A DNA stretch of 64,000 nt, from the NCBI RefSeq assembly GCF_000519265.1, contig NZ_KI912608.1:1129665-1193664 (forward strand), in the 5' to 3' direction. Below the pieces are notes generated by a model. The model saw nothing but the letters and a program-made list of their open reading frames with translations. It was not told where the DNA came from and searched no databases. Positions 33,944 to 42,555 of the stretch are shown in pieces. This DNA comes from Desulfonatronum lacustre DSM 10312. Its GTDB lineage: Bacteria > Desulfobacterota > Desulfovibrionia > Desulfovibrionales > Desulfonatronaceae. Numbering within the stretch: position 1 is the first letter of the stretch; each line of letters opens with the position of its first letter. A program made the translations under genes and the position numbers.

Positions 33944-35980
33944 TTAATCCGGCTCCAACCGACAACACTGGCTGTACAGGGCCGCGCAGTCGCCCATGTC
34001 CGTAATTTGAGGCTCGATGATCGCGTTGGGGCCGTGGCCCAGACTGACCCAGCCGTCGCGGCGGATCAGGACGACCAGGGGATGCAGGGATGCGTCCAGA
34101 CGCAACCGAACAGCCATGCGTCCCAAAGGAGTGGCCAGGAAAGTCGGGCCTTCGGGGTCCAGGTCGTCCAGATCCGGGTTGTCCGGGGAGACCAATATCT
34201 CGGGCAGCCCCTGCTGCTCGCTCTCCGGAATCTGGGAGTGCATGTATTTGCCGCGGACCAGGGAGAGCAGGCGCAAAGGGAATTCGGGGTCGTCGTCCTG
34301 ATCAAATTCCAGAGGTTCCGGGTCGAGCGTTTCAGGAAACCGATACAACCCGTCCGGATGGGCGAACGTCAACCCCGCGAAGGCAACGGGAGGATGGTCG
34401 GCCCTGACAAAGCCCCTGGCTCGGAACGATTCCAGGTCGACGCCCAGCGGGCCAAGGCCGATACGCAGGCACTCGTCCGGCTCCGGGAAGCCCACCGGCG
34501 GATTCAATCGTGCGCCCAGGTCACGAAGGATGTCGAAATCCGAACGACAATCTTCCCGGGGTGGGATCGCCTGGCCGGAATAGTTGACGTAGTGATGCAG
34601 ACAGGAACCCACTATTTCTTCGCGCTCCAGCATCAACGCGGGCGGCAGAACCACGTCCGCACAACGAGCCGTGTCGGTCAGAAACGCATCCACGCAGACC
34701 ACGAAGGGCCGTTGCAAGGCCTTGGCCATGGCCAGACCGTCCGGAACCTGATTGACCACGTTGTGCCCGTCCACCCAGACGAACTCCACCGGCGGGTCGG
34801 CCCATTCCAGTTCCCAGGCCAGGGAGGGCAACAGGAAGGAGCGCCTGCCGGCGACATCAGGTCGTCCCGGTGAATCAGCCCGCCAGCGCCCCAGATTCCG
34901 GCCCGAGGCGATGTTGAAATACGAGCCTCCCCCGACGCGACCGATATTGCCCGACAACAAGGCCAGGGCATTGATGAACCGCACATTCTGACCACCGAAC
35001 AGATACCGCTGCACGCCCCAGCCGATCAGCGTGGCCGTGGGGTCGCCAAGAGCGGCACCCAAAACAGCACCAGAAACAGGATTTGCCGCAACCCAAGGCG
35101 CGTACCACTCCAGCAGTTCTTGCGCCGAACCACGATCCACGTCGCACGTCCGCAACAGATCGTCGTCGTTCAAGCCGTGCATCAGCGCTTGCAACGCATC
35201 CCAATCGGCGCAGGCCCGAACGACTTCCGGAGAGACGGCGTCCTGCTCCAAGAGCCTTCGGATCAGCCATGCCGCCAGGAAACGGTCCGTACCGGGGCGG
35301 ATGCGGACCGTCCGGTCGGACCACCCTTCGCTGCCATCCCCGCCAGGGGAAATGGTCAGCACCCGCGTTCCCTTTTTACGCGCCTCGCGGACCAAAAGGC
35401 CGATATGCGGGGAAGAACGACCCAGGTCCTTGCCCCAATTCACGATCCGGGCCGCATTGAGCAAATCCAACGGATCGTTGTGCTCCAACGCGCCGAAGTC
35501 GCGGATGCAGGCCTCAATCCCCGCGTCGTCGCACAAGGAGCCATGGATGGTGGAGGAGCCGAGAGCCGCGAAAAAGTTCAGACTGGCCTGAGCCAGAACC
35601 CCGCGATACCCGTAGCCGCGCACGTGCAGCACGGCCTCGGGCCGGTCCGCCAAAGCGTTCAGCTTGGCCGCGATCAAATCCAAAGCCGCGGCCCAGGAAA
35701 CCGGCTCAAACCCCTCATGGCCCGCCTCGACGGCTTTCCCGCGCCGCAAGCCGCGCTTGGCCTTCGTGCGCACCAAGGGCCGGGTGATGCGCTCCGGAGC
35801 GTCAAGCCGATCAAAACAACGAGCACCCTTGCGGCAAATGAACCCATTGGTGAACGGATGCGCCGGATTTGCCCGGAGAGTTCGAGCCCGAGAATCCACA
35901 AGAAACGAACAGGCATCCGGACAGTCCAGAATACAGGCGGAAATCCGCGATGTCTCACCGTTGTTCTTCAACATTTCCAT
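33944..35980 (-). CDS. Molybdopterin-dependent oxidoreductase with N-terminal 4Fe-4S
   Basis: 678-residue bis-molybdopterin enzyme of the DMSO-reductase superfamily. The N-terminal cluster reads CILDCPDAC followed by ICRKG. The probable Mo ligand is Cys in HGSLCDDAGIEA. GGQNVRFINALALLSGNIG and AFLTDTARCADVVLPP are typical of the BisC/thiosulfate-reductase branch. The ATG at 35980 has an AGGAGG ribosome site. No signal peptide, electron-transfer subunit or anchor is adjacent, so it may be a soluble orphan catalytic subunit. Its substrate is unknown. Confidence 0.88.
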   Translation of the reverse strand: MEMLKNNGETSRISACILDCPDACSFLVDSRARTLRANPAHPFTNGFICRKGARCFDRLDAPERITRPLVRTKAKRGLRRGKAVEAGHEGFEPVSWAAALDLIAAKLNALADRPEAVLHVRGYGYRGVLAQASLNFFAALGSSTIHGSLCDDAGIEACIRDFGALEHNDPLDLLNAARIVNWGKDLGRSSPHIGLLVREARKKGTRVLTISPGGDGSEGWSDRTVRIRPGTDRFLAAWLIRRLLEQDAVSPEVVRACADWDALQALMHGLNDDDLLRTCDVDRGSAQELLEWYAPWVAANPVSGAVLGAALGDPTATLIGWGVQRYLFGGQNVRFINALALLSGNIGRVGGGSYFNIASGRNLGRWRADSPGRPDVAGRRSFLLPSLAWELEWADPPVEFVWVDGHNVVNQVPDGLAMAKALQRPFVVCVDAFLTDTARCADVVLPPALMLEREEIVGSCLHHYVNYSGQAIPPREDCRSDFDILRDLGARLNPPVGFPEPDECLRIGLGPLGVDLESFRARGFVRADHPPVAFAGLTFAHPDGLYRFPETLDPEPLEFDQDDDPEFPLRLLSLVRGKYMHSQIPESEQQGLPEILVSPDNPDLDDLDPEGPTFLATPLGRMAVRLRLDASLHPLVVLIRRDGWVSLGHGPNAIIEPQITDMGDCAALYSQCCRLEPD

Positions 35981-36118
35981 GCTCCTCCTGAGCAACCTCG
36001 CTTCCGTGCTCCTCTCCGCAATCTTCGGTAGCGTATTGAAATTGCGAACCGTGTCATTCCGACGGCATCCGCTATATTTCGTCACCATGGAAGCGGTCAA
36101 CAATCCAGACGCCGTTTA

Positions 36119-36679
36119 GCGTTTCCACGCGCCAAGACGACGCTCCACCGCCGATCCGGATCGGCGGTGACAGCGATACGGTTTCTTGTATCGCGGAGAA
36201 ATTTGAAATATGGAGGTACAGCACGGTCAGCAGCGTAGCAGCGTCCTGCCCCGGCTCCAGTCCAGGCTGAAGAAGGAAAGGCGCTTCGGAGAAGGGAGGA
36301 TTCGGTGAAAAAAAAGATATGCCCCCTGTTCGACTTCCGGGATAGCCTTGTTCAGTGAATACCCTTGTATTTGGATTGCAATTCGGCAGGAATCGCCTTC
36401 ATCTAAAATCTCCCTTCTTCCGGACAACCTTCATTTTTGACATGATATACAGAAGAAGGTGTTGAAATGTTTTCCAAATCCATGTCGATTGTTTTACCTT
36501 GACAGTTGGTTAATTGGAAGCTGGGGTGCCCGGTGAACCGTGATCCACACGATTTCTGGAAAAATACCTGTAGCCCCCAACACCTGAATCTTGAGATTAT
36601 CCGGGAACTGGTGAATCACTTGTTGGCTGCTTTCGGCACCTGATGACAAAATGCACACTTTCATGCTACGCTTTATTGT
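36119..36679. other. Gene-free stretch with a palindrome and a possible toxin promoter
   Basis: No convincing gene. A perfect 24-bp palindrome CACCGCCGATCC-GGATCGGCGGTG lies at 36146-36169, upstream of the molybdenum enzyme gene and possibly its operator. From about 36420 the base composition shifts to AT-richer, announcing the foreign-looking island. TGACAA at 36642 and TACGCT at 36667, about 19 bp apart, could be the promoter of the toxin gene. A minus-strand 66-codon frame at 36227-36427 has no recognisable content. Confidence 0.4.
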
Positions 36680-36958
36680 ATGAAAATCTACAATTGGAAC
36701 CCTGGTAAAAATCAGGAGCTTATAGTCGGGCGGGGCGTTTCCTTTGAAGAGGCGATCTTTCATATTGAACATGGCGGCCTATTAGATGATATTGCTCATC
36801 CAAACGCCTCCGATTATCCCAATCAACGGATTTTCGTCATTTGCATTAAAGAATACGTTCACCTCGTCCCGTATGTGGAAAGCGAAGATGAAGTGTTTCT
36901 GAAAACAATCATTCCCAGCAGAAAATTTACCAAGCTGTACCTTGGAGGCGGATCATGA
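36680..36958 (+). CDS. BrnT-like type II toxin
   Basis: 92-residue protein with the BrnT/RelE-like layout: KIYNWNPGKNQELIVGRGVS, FEEAIFHIEHGGLLDD, a central FVICIKEYVHLVPYV strand pair, and the C-terminal FLKTIIPSRKFTKLYLGG seen across the family. BrnT toxins are ribonucleases that stop translation. No Shine-Dalgarno is visible. The ATGA overlap with the next gene is standard for toxin-antitoxin pairs with the toxin first. AT-richer than neighbours, suggesting acquisition. Confidence 0.8.
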   Translation: MKIYNWNPGKNQELIVGRGVSFEEAIFHIEHGGLLDDIAHPNASDYPNQRIFVICIKEYVHLVPYVESEDEVFLKTIIPSRKFTKLYLGGGS

Positions 36959-37269
36959 GCAAAGGCAAGTTATCGAAAGAAGAGAAAACTCTGCTTGATG
37001 CCGTGGAGGCTGGCGAGTTTGAATCAGTATTAACTCAAGCCCGCAAAAAGGAATTGGAGGCAATTGCCAGCAACACGTTTAAAAAAGACAAAAGAATAAA
37101 TATTCGAATCTCAAACAGGGATTTAACTGCTATCCAGTCAAGAGCATCGGAAGAGGGTATTCCGTACCAAATTTTTGTGTCGAGTATCATTCACAAGTAC
37201 ATTTCGGGCTCACTGCAAGATCTCACAGCGAACAAGCAAATGCAGCCGACGCAAAATACGCGCGGCTGA
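36955..37269 (+). CDS. CopG/BrnA-like ribbon-helix-helix antitoxin
   Basis: 104-residue antitoxin. The C-terminal half has the ribbon-helix-helix KRINIRISNRDLTAIQSRA followed by YQIFVSSIIHKYISG. The N-terminal half, GKLSKEEKTLLDAVEAGEFES, is the toxin-binding tail typical of this group. The last residues, NKQMQPTQNTRG, are not antitoxin-like; they are a read-through of an attC-like hairpin, a feature of genes carried on integron cassettes. Overlaps the toxin by 4 bp. Confidence 0.8.
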   Translation: MSKGKLSKEEKTLLDAVEAGEFESVLTQARKKELEAIASNTFKKDKRINIRISNRDLTAIQSRASEEGIPYQIFVSSIIHKYISGSLQDLTANKQMQPTQNTRG

Positions 37270-37279
37270 TTTGGGCGTT
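37231..37279 (+). other. attC-like cassette recombination hairpin
   Basis: Left arm AACAAGCAAATGCAGCCGACGC (22 bases, 37231-37252; written in two parts AACAAGCAAAT and GCAGCCGACGC), 7-nt spacer, right arm GCGCGGCTGATTTGGGCGTT. The right arm pairs with AAC...CAAAT-CAGCCG-CGC on the left, leaving single extra bases at 37242 and 37249, as the extrahelical bases of attC sites do. The outer ends are AAC and GTT. The R' core is GTTCCCC rather than GTTRRRY, so it may be a decayed site. It lies at the 3' end of the antitoxin gene, as attC does in a cassette. Confidence 0.6.
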
Positions 37280-37331
37280 CCCCGGCGCTGACTTCGTCCG
37301 CCGCGATTGGGCATTAAAAAGGAAAAACTAA

Positions 37332-38435
37332 ATGCTAATCTCTAATCACATTGAAAAAGTTCGGAATGGACTCCGTGAAGGCAGATTCACTTCAGAAGCC
37401 GCTGTATCACAGGGGATACTTTTACCAGCTTTACATGAACTAGGATGGCCAGTTTTCGATACAGCAATCGTAATTCCGGAATTTTCTGTTGAAGGACGAC
37501 GTGTTGATTATGCATTGTGCCATCCTGAAAACAGACCATCGGTGTTTATCGAGGTTAAGAAGGTAGGGTTATCCGAAGGAGCAGATCGACAACTGTTCGA
37601 ATATGCTTTCCATCTTGGCGTACCGATGGCGATTCTGACGGATGGTCAGGAGTGGAGTTTCTACCTTCCTGGTGAACAAGGCCGTTACGATGAACGTAGA
37701 GTTTATAAACTCGATCTTCTGGAACGTGAGATTTCGGAAGCAGAAAGTAGACTTGACAGATACTTAAGCTACAGAAATGTCTGTTCAGGCGCCGCATTAA
37801 AGGCTGCGCGGTCAGATTATCAGAATGTGGCACGAGTACGAATTATCGAAACCAACCTTCCCAAAGCATGGGAAGCGTTGCTTAAAGATCAAGACTCATT
37901 GTTGTTGGATCTACTTTCTGAAAAGGTTGAAGATATTTGCGGTTATAAACCGGATTTGGATATATGCAGTCAATTTCTGGAAATGCAAATTCAAAATAGC
38001 AAGCATCATGATAAATATGAACCTGAAATAAATAATCCGATAAAACAAACGAAGCCATTCACTCCAGAGACCGGCACCATTCGCGCTCGAACTGTTGATA
38101 ATTTTAATTTCGTATTTAAAGGTAAAAATTTTCCGGCTCGTTCGGCGCGAGACGTCATGACAAAGCTTTTCCAGTTATTGTCTCAGGAGGACAGTGGTTT
38201 TCTTGATAGATTTGCATCACGCAAACATGGCAAGAAGAGGCGGTATATTGCAAGGGAAAAAAGTGATCTCTACCCTGGTCGTCCTGATTTGGTAGAGCAA
38301 CATTCTGTTGAAGTTGTGGCAGGATGGTGGCTCGGAACCAATTATAGCCGACGAAATATACAGGACATAATCGAATTAGCACTTGAAGTTGCTGGGCCGC
38401 AACTTCGCAACAGGGTCAAGGCAAATGTATTGTGA
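37332..38435 (+). CDS. PD-(D/E)XK nuclease-like protein (HsdR N-terminal type) with SeqA-like C-terminus
   Basis: 367 residues. The N-terminal domain resembles the type I restriction HsdR N-terminus: VDYALCHPENRP then FIEVKKVGL give the D-(E)xK core, and GVPMAILTDGQEWSFYLPG closes it. A middle helical region follows. The C-terminal 75 residues (RKHGKKRRYIARE, GWWLGTNYSRRNIQDII) resemble the hemimethylated-DNA-binding domain of SeqA by eye. AT-rich, with weak codon match to its surroundings, and located 53 bp past the attC-like hairpin, it looks acquired. No methyltransferase or specificity subunit is nearby. Confidence 0.72.
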   Translation: MLISNHIEKVRNGLREGRFTSEAAVSQGILLPALHELGWPVFDTAIVIPEFSVEGRRVDYALCHPENRPSVFIEVKKVGLSEGADRQLFEYAFHLGVPMAILTDGQEWSFYLPGEQGRYDERRVYKLDLLEREISEAESRLDRYLSYRNVCSGAALKAARSDYQNVARVRIIETNLPKAWEALLKDQDSLLLDLLSEKVEDICGYKPDLDICSQFLEMQIQNSKHHDKYEPEINNPIKQTKPFTPETGTIRARTVDNFNFVFKGKNFPARSARDVMTKLFQLLSQEDSGFLDRFASRKHGKKRRYIAREKSDLYPGRPDLVEQHSVEVVAGWWLGTNYSRRNIQDIIELALEVAGPQLRNRVKANVL

Positions 38436-38545
38436 TCCATTTCCCAACCAATCACTAGACTTTTAACGTACCGAACATCGCGCGTTCTTGCAAGCTCGGT
38501 CCGACCTCAAGCCCCAAGCCACAAGGCACACCCCCGACACGCCAA

Positions 38546-38588
38546 AGCAAAACGGCCTCGGCACGTAACGTGCCGAGGCCGTTTTGCT
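38546..38588. terminator. Perfect long hairpin, bidirectional terminator
   Basis: A 21-bp perfect inverted repeat (AGCAAAACGGCCTCGGCACG and its complement) around a tiny loop. On the minus strand it follows nrfA by 30 bp and ends in TTTTGCT. On the plus strand it also ends in TTTTGC after the PD-(D/E)XK gene. It should stop transcription from both sides. Confidence 0.82.
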
Positions 38589-38617
38589 TATGCATTCAAT
38601 GAGCTGAAACCGCGCGT

Positions 38618-40168
38618 TTACTGAACGCGACGATTCAGATCCCAGATCAGATCCGCTTCCGGAAGCAGTGGGAGATAGCCCAGCCACTCGTGGGAATCCA
38701 GATGCTCCTGGCTTTGTTGCAGTTTGCGGCTGTGCTCCGTGATCGGCGGGACGATGTCCTTGATGTCGCCTTCCAGGTTTTGGGCGATGCCGTAATTGGT
38801 GGCCTGCATGGCATAGTCCACTGCCTGTTGGCTGTATTGGATGGAACGGGAAAGCGTTTCCAGGGCTTTAGCCGGGTTATGGAATCCGGCGCTGTTTTCC
38901 GCCGAGACCCAATCCCAAAACATTTGCCCCTTCCGAATCCGTTCGCGAGCATTGATCATCAATTGATCAAAATCAGGTCGTTTGTACCCCTGATACTCGC
39001 TGGCAAGTCGAACGGCTTCGTGAGCCTTGACCGAAATATCCTGGGCGGCAAGCAATTGACCCCAAACTTTTTGTTGACTGAAAACAACACGTTCCTTGAG
39101 ATATTCCGGAGATTTGTCCGCATGGCATTGCCCGCAGGCGCTCTTGATCATTTCCGCGGACTTGAGCGGTGAAGTCCAGCGATGGGATGAAATCTTCTTT
39201 TTTCCATCCAGCCGACGATAGTTCATGTGACAATCCGCGCAGGCCACGCCGGCCGCACCATGCGGACTATCATACCACATCTCGTATTCGGGGTGCTGGA
39301 TTTTGATCATCGGCGTGTCGGACACCGCATGGGTCCAGTCGATGAAATGCCCCTCAAAGCCTTCTCGTGTGGTCGATCCATGATCCTTGTAGTATTCATA
39401 CATATCTTCCGGATCCTTGCCCAGGTCCCAAGGAAAGATCGGCTTGGCCGCAGCGCCGAATTTCTTGTCCTGAAAATAGTACTCCACGTGACACTGGGCG
39501 CAGACCAGGGAGCGCATCTCGTTGCGCGAGGCTTCCCGCCAATCCTTGCCCTGACGCTTCAGCGCCTCATCCAGAGGAACGCTGGTAATTCGCAGGTCCA
39601 TGGTTTGCGGGTCATGGCAGGTGGCGCAGCCGATGGTGTGGTCGTCCAAGTCCAATTCTTCCCGGAACTGGTTGAATTCCATGATCCAGAAATCGTCGCC
39701 GTATTTGGGAATCCACTCCACCATCTTGGGGGTTTTGCAGTTGTAGCAGGTGGAGGGCAACCCGGCCTGTTCGCTGTAGCGGTTGATCCGGTCGATTTCC
39801 AAAACGTCGTGCAGGGCGTAGGTATGTCCGCGGGCTCGGTTGTATTCGTAACTGAAGGGGTAGCCCATCCAGAGGTTTTTCAGATATGGCTGACAGTATT
39901 TCCAGCCTTTGGGCGGATCTTCGCAAAGATGCTTTTCATGAGGGATCGAACCGGAGTACTCGGTCATCTGGCTGTCGTCGTTGTTTTCCAGGAACGTTTG
40001 GTAGTGAATGGGAAAAAACTCTTCAAACGCGCTGTTCTTGATTTCCGTGGCCGCCAGCGTGGTCGTGTAGGACGGCGTGACCGGCTCAGGCACCTCGGTA
40101 CAGCTCACCAGGGCCATGACCCCAAGGGCTATGGCCGCACAACAGACCGTGACAAGCATTCTATTCAT
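38618..40168 (-). CDS. nrfA: Cytochrome c nitrite reductase, ammonia-forming
   Basis: 516-residue pentaheme enzyme that reduces nitrite to ammonium in the periplasm. The active-site heme has the Lys-ligated CYNCK motif at 141-145; the other four are CXXCH motifs (CATCH, CAQCH, CADCH, CGQCH). The signal peptide ends in the lipobox LVSC at Cys23, so it is lipid-anchored next to NrfH, as in other Desulfovibrio-type complexes. Start and NrfH stop overlap by 8 bp. Together they draw electrons from menaquinol. Confidence 0.96.
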   Translation of the reverse strand: MNRMLVTVCCAAIALGVMALVSCTEVPEPVTPSYTTTLAATEIKNSAFEEFFPIHYQTFLENNDDSQMTEYSGSIPHEKHLCEDPPKGWKYCQPYLKNLWMGYPFSYEYNRARGHTYALHDVLEIDRINRYSEQAGLPSTCYNCKTPKMVEWIPKYGDDFWIMEFNQFREELDLDDHTIGCATCHDPQTMDLRITSVPLDEALKRQGKDWREASRNEMRSLVCAQCHVEYYFQDKKFGAAAKPIFPWDLGKDPEDMYEYYKDHGSTTREGFEGHFIDWTHAVSDTPMIKIQHPEYEMWYDSPHGAAGVACADCHMNYRRLDGKKKISSHRWTSPLKSAEMIKSACGQCHADKSPEYLKERVVFSQQKVWGQLLAAQDISVKAHEAVRLASEYQGYKRPDFDQLMINARERIRKGQMFWDWVSAENSAGFHNPAKALETLSRSIQYSQQAVDYAMQATNYGIAQNLEGDIKDIVPPITEHSRKLQQSQEHLDSHEWLGYLPLLPEADLIWDLNRRVQ

Positions 40169-40634
40169 CCGACACCCTCCTTTCGGAAATCGGTAATTTG
40201 GACATGTGTGGCACGGAGCGATGACAATCCGTGCAGTACGGCTTGGCTTCGACCATTTTCTCGGAAACGTTCAAAATCGTCATGAAATGACAACGGATGC
40301 AGCTGTCGTTGACCACGTCCTTGGTCTTGTCCGATGCATGGATGACGTCGTAAACGTCACCCAGGGTATTTTGGTAAATATCCTTGGTACCGGCCCTGGC
40401 CTTGAATACAATCTTGGGCACCCCCGTCTCCGGGGCATGGCATTCGTTGCAGGCCAGATTGGCGTGGGGCGACACTTGATGCGTCCGAACGGCCTCGTAC
40501 ATCACGTGACAACTGCCGCAGAACTCCGGCTGATCCGTGACCTTCATGGAAAAGGCTATTCCGGCATACAGTCCGGCGCCGATGAGCAGCAGCACGAGTA
40601 CGGCCACCTTTCCTCTACCGAGGGGTTGTACCAT
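40161..40634 (-). CDS. nrfH: NrfH tetraheme quinol dehydrogenase subunit
   Basis: 157-residue NapC/NirT-family cytochrome. One N-terminal membrane helix (about 8-28) and four CXXCH motifs (CGSCH, CNECH, CIRCH, CTDCH) bring electrons from menaquinol to NrfA. A GGAGGTGG ribosome site precedes the ATG. First gene of the two-gene nrfHA operon. Such two-gene operons belong to the epsilon/deltaproteobacterial type rather than the enterobacterial nrfABCD type. Confidence 0.95.
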   Translation of the reverse strand: MVQPLGRGKVAVLVLLLIGAGLYAGIAFSMKVTDQPEFCGSCHVMYEAVRTHQVSPHANLACNECHAPETGVPKIVFKARAGTKDIYQNTLGDVYDVIHASDKTKDVVNDSCIRCHFMTILNVSEKMVEAKPYCTDCHRSVPHMSKLPISERRVSDE

Positions 40635-40998
40635 GATCCACCTCCTTGCAGGATGACGAGAGAAGATTCACATGCCGATCGACAACTCAGATAAGAAAAG
40701 ACTCCATCGATTTCAACTGCTGCGAGTTTAAGCATGAAACAAAAATGAAGGTCAAGGAAAAATTTAGTATCGAAAATTTGGCACAACTCGCCTTGCCCCT
40801 TCTTTTTGCTTAGCCATCTTTCTCGTTTGATGCCTGGACAAGCTTCACTAAACCCTGAATATCCAGGATTGACCGTCAGGCTTGTCCGTCGCGCCGATCT
40901 TCGGCAAAGTAGCGAGAAAACGTATTGGCTTACATGCTGGCACATGCTCCCCAGCGTACCGCCTTTCCAATACTTTTTCAAAACCAGGAGAAATCACC
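40635..40998. other. Divergent promoter region between nrfH and nnr
   Basis: 364 bp without a gene. It must hold the promoters of nrfHA (minus) and nnr (plus). GGACAAGC at 40836 and GCTTGTCC at 40880 form an 8-bp inverted repeat with an inner CCTG/CAGG, possibly a leader hairpin. No clear FNR, HcpR or sigma-54 site could be read with confidence. CAGGAGAAATCACC is the nnr ribosome site. Confidence 0.4.
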
Positions 40999-42525
40999 AT
41001 GTACCGCCCGTTACCCACACCGGATGAAATGGCCCATTGGGACTCCGCGGCCCAGCGCGACTACGGCTTGTTGCAGGAACTGCTCATGGAAAACGCCGCA
41101 CGGGAGGCATTGGCCGTGCTGCTCCAGGAGTACGGGCCAGTGGAGGGAAAGCAGGTCGTGCTGCTGGCCGGACCGGGAAACAACGGCGGGGATGCCTTTG
41201 CCCTGGCCCGGCACCTGGCCGACCGCGGCGCCTGGGTCAGCACGTTTCACGTCAAGCCGCTCGAAGCCTATACCGGCGCGGCGGCCTATCATTTGAATTT
41301 ACTGAACAAGCTGAGCCTGCCTCTGATCCCGCTGTCCGAGGCCCACATCGACCACCTGCGCCAGCCGGACGTTCTGGTGGACGGCCTGCTGGGCACAGGC
41401 TTCCAGGGAGATTTGCGACCGGATTATCGGCAATGGATCGAATACATCAACCGTCTGCCCAGGGAGGTCTTCATCCTGTCCCTGGACATCCCCACGGGCT
41501 TGAACGGACTGACCGGACGTCCTTCGCCCATTGCCGTCCGGGCTTCGGCCACGGTCAGCTTCGAGGCGACCAAGCTCGGCCCGGCCCTGCCGGAAGCCGC
41601 TTCGTACGTGGGCCGAGAACACGCCCGCCCCATCGGGATTCCGTTTCGGGTCAAACAGGCCCAGCCGCCGGGACAATTTCTGCTGGAGAGCGGCGTTTTG
41701 AATCTCCTTCCTCAATCGAACGACCTGCTGCATAAAGGCACGGCCGGCCACGTGCTGGTGGTCGGCGGCTCACCAGGGCTGACCGGAGCGCCCCTGCTCT
41801 CGGCCCTGGCCGCCTTGCGTTGCGGAGCCGGACTGGCCTCCGTGGCCTGTCCGACCAAGCTGGCGAGAGAGATCAAAGCCGGATGCCCCGAAGTGATGCT
41901 CCTGCCCCTGGGCCACGGAACCTCCTGGAGCCGGGACTGCCTCGACGACCTTTCCGGAGCTCTGGAGCGCTTCGACGCGGTGATACTCGGGCCGGGTCTT
42001 GGCCGCTCCCCAGAGACGGGCGCCTTTTGTCGAACCCTGCTGGCCCACGACCTGCCCTCCTTGATCGGCGACGCGGATTTCCTGTACGCTTTGGCCCAGG
42101 ATTCGAACCTTTTCACCCAACTCCCTCCGAACACCATCCTCACCCCGCATCCGGGAGAAATGGCGATGCTGACCGGACTGACCATCGACCAGGTCCAGGC
42201 AAGCCGTATCGAAACGGCCCGGGAGTACGCCCGGAAATGGAACGTCGTCCTGGTGCTCAAAGGGGCCGGGACGGTCATTGCTTCCCGCGAAGGTGCCGTG
42301 TATGTATCTCCGTTTGCCTGCCCAAACTTGGCGGTGGGAGGTTCCGGCGACGTGCTCTGCGGCGTCCTGGGCGCCCTGCTGGCCGCGGGCCTCGCCCCGC
42401 TGGCGGCCGCCAACGCGGCCGTGTACTGGCATGGCTTGGCGGGAACGGAGTTGAGGAAGCGCTTTCCCCGGCGGGGCAATTTGGCCCGGGAAATCGCGGA
42501 CATGCTGCCACATGTGGCGGACTGA
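40999..42525 (+). CDS. nnr: Bifunctional NAD(P)H-hydrate repair enzyme
   Basis: 508-residue fusion repairing damaged NAD(P)H hydrates. The N-terminal epimerase (about 1-215) has AGPGNNGGDAFALARHL; the C-terminal ADP-dependent dehydratase (about 225-505, ribokinase-like) has GHVLVVGGSPGLTGAP and the catalytic NLAVGGSGDVLCGVL. The length agrees with E. coli Nnr (515). The start at 40999 is set by CAGGAG; the open frame upstream does not match the family. It precedes a CBS gene and tsaE, a common gene order. Confidence 0.94.
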   Translation: MYRPLPTPDEMAHWDSAAQRDYGLLQELLMENAAREALAVLLQEYGPVEGKQVVLLAGPGNNGGDAFALARHLADRGAWVSTFHVKPLEAYTGAAAYHLNLLNKLSLPLIPLSEAHIDHLRQPDVLVDGLLGTGFQGDLRPDYRQWIEYINRLPREVFILSLDIPTGLNGLTGRPSPIAVRASATVSFEATKLGPALPEAASYVGREHARPIGIPFRVKQAQPPGQFLLESGVLNLLPQSNDLLHKGTAGHVLVVGGSPGLTGAPLLSALAALRCGAGLASVACPTKLAREIKAGCPEVMLLPLGHGTSWSRDCLDDLSGALERFDAVILGPGLGRSPETGAFCRTLLAHDLPSLIGDADFLYALAQDSNLFTQLPPNTILTPHPGEMAMLTGLTIDQVQASRIETAREYARKWNVVLVLKGAGTVIASREGAVYVSPFACPNLAVGGSGDVLCGVLGALLAAGLAPLAAANAAVYWHGLAGTELRKRFPRRGNLAREIADMLPHVAD

Positions 42526-42555
42526 ACAATACGGAGCCGAGAGGAGGCGCACAGG

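Noticed and set aside
36227-36427. 66-codon minus-strand frame in the gap before the toxin gene
   Set aside because: No family resemblance, poor ribosome site, and it lies next to a composition change; not supported as a gene.
36494-36772. 92-codon minus-strand frame overlapping the toxin start
   Set aside because: Antisense to the BrnT-like toxin; no homology and no ribosome site.
40776-40795. TGGCAC-like sequence upstream of nrfH considered as a sigma-54 promoter
   Set aside because: The distance from GG to the downstream GC is wrong for the -24/-12 consensus.
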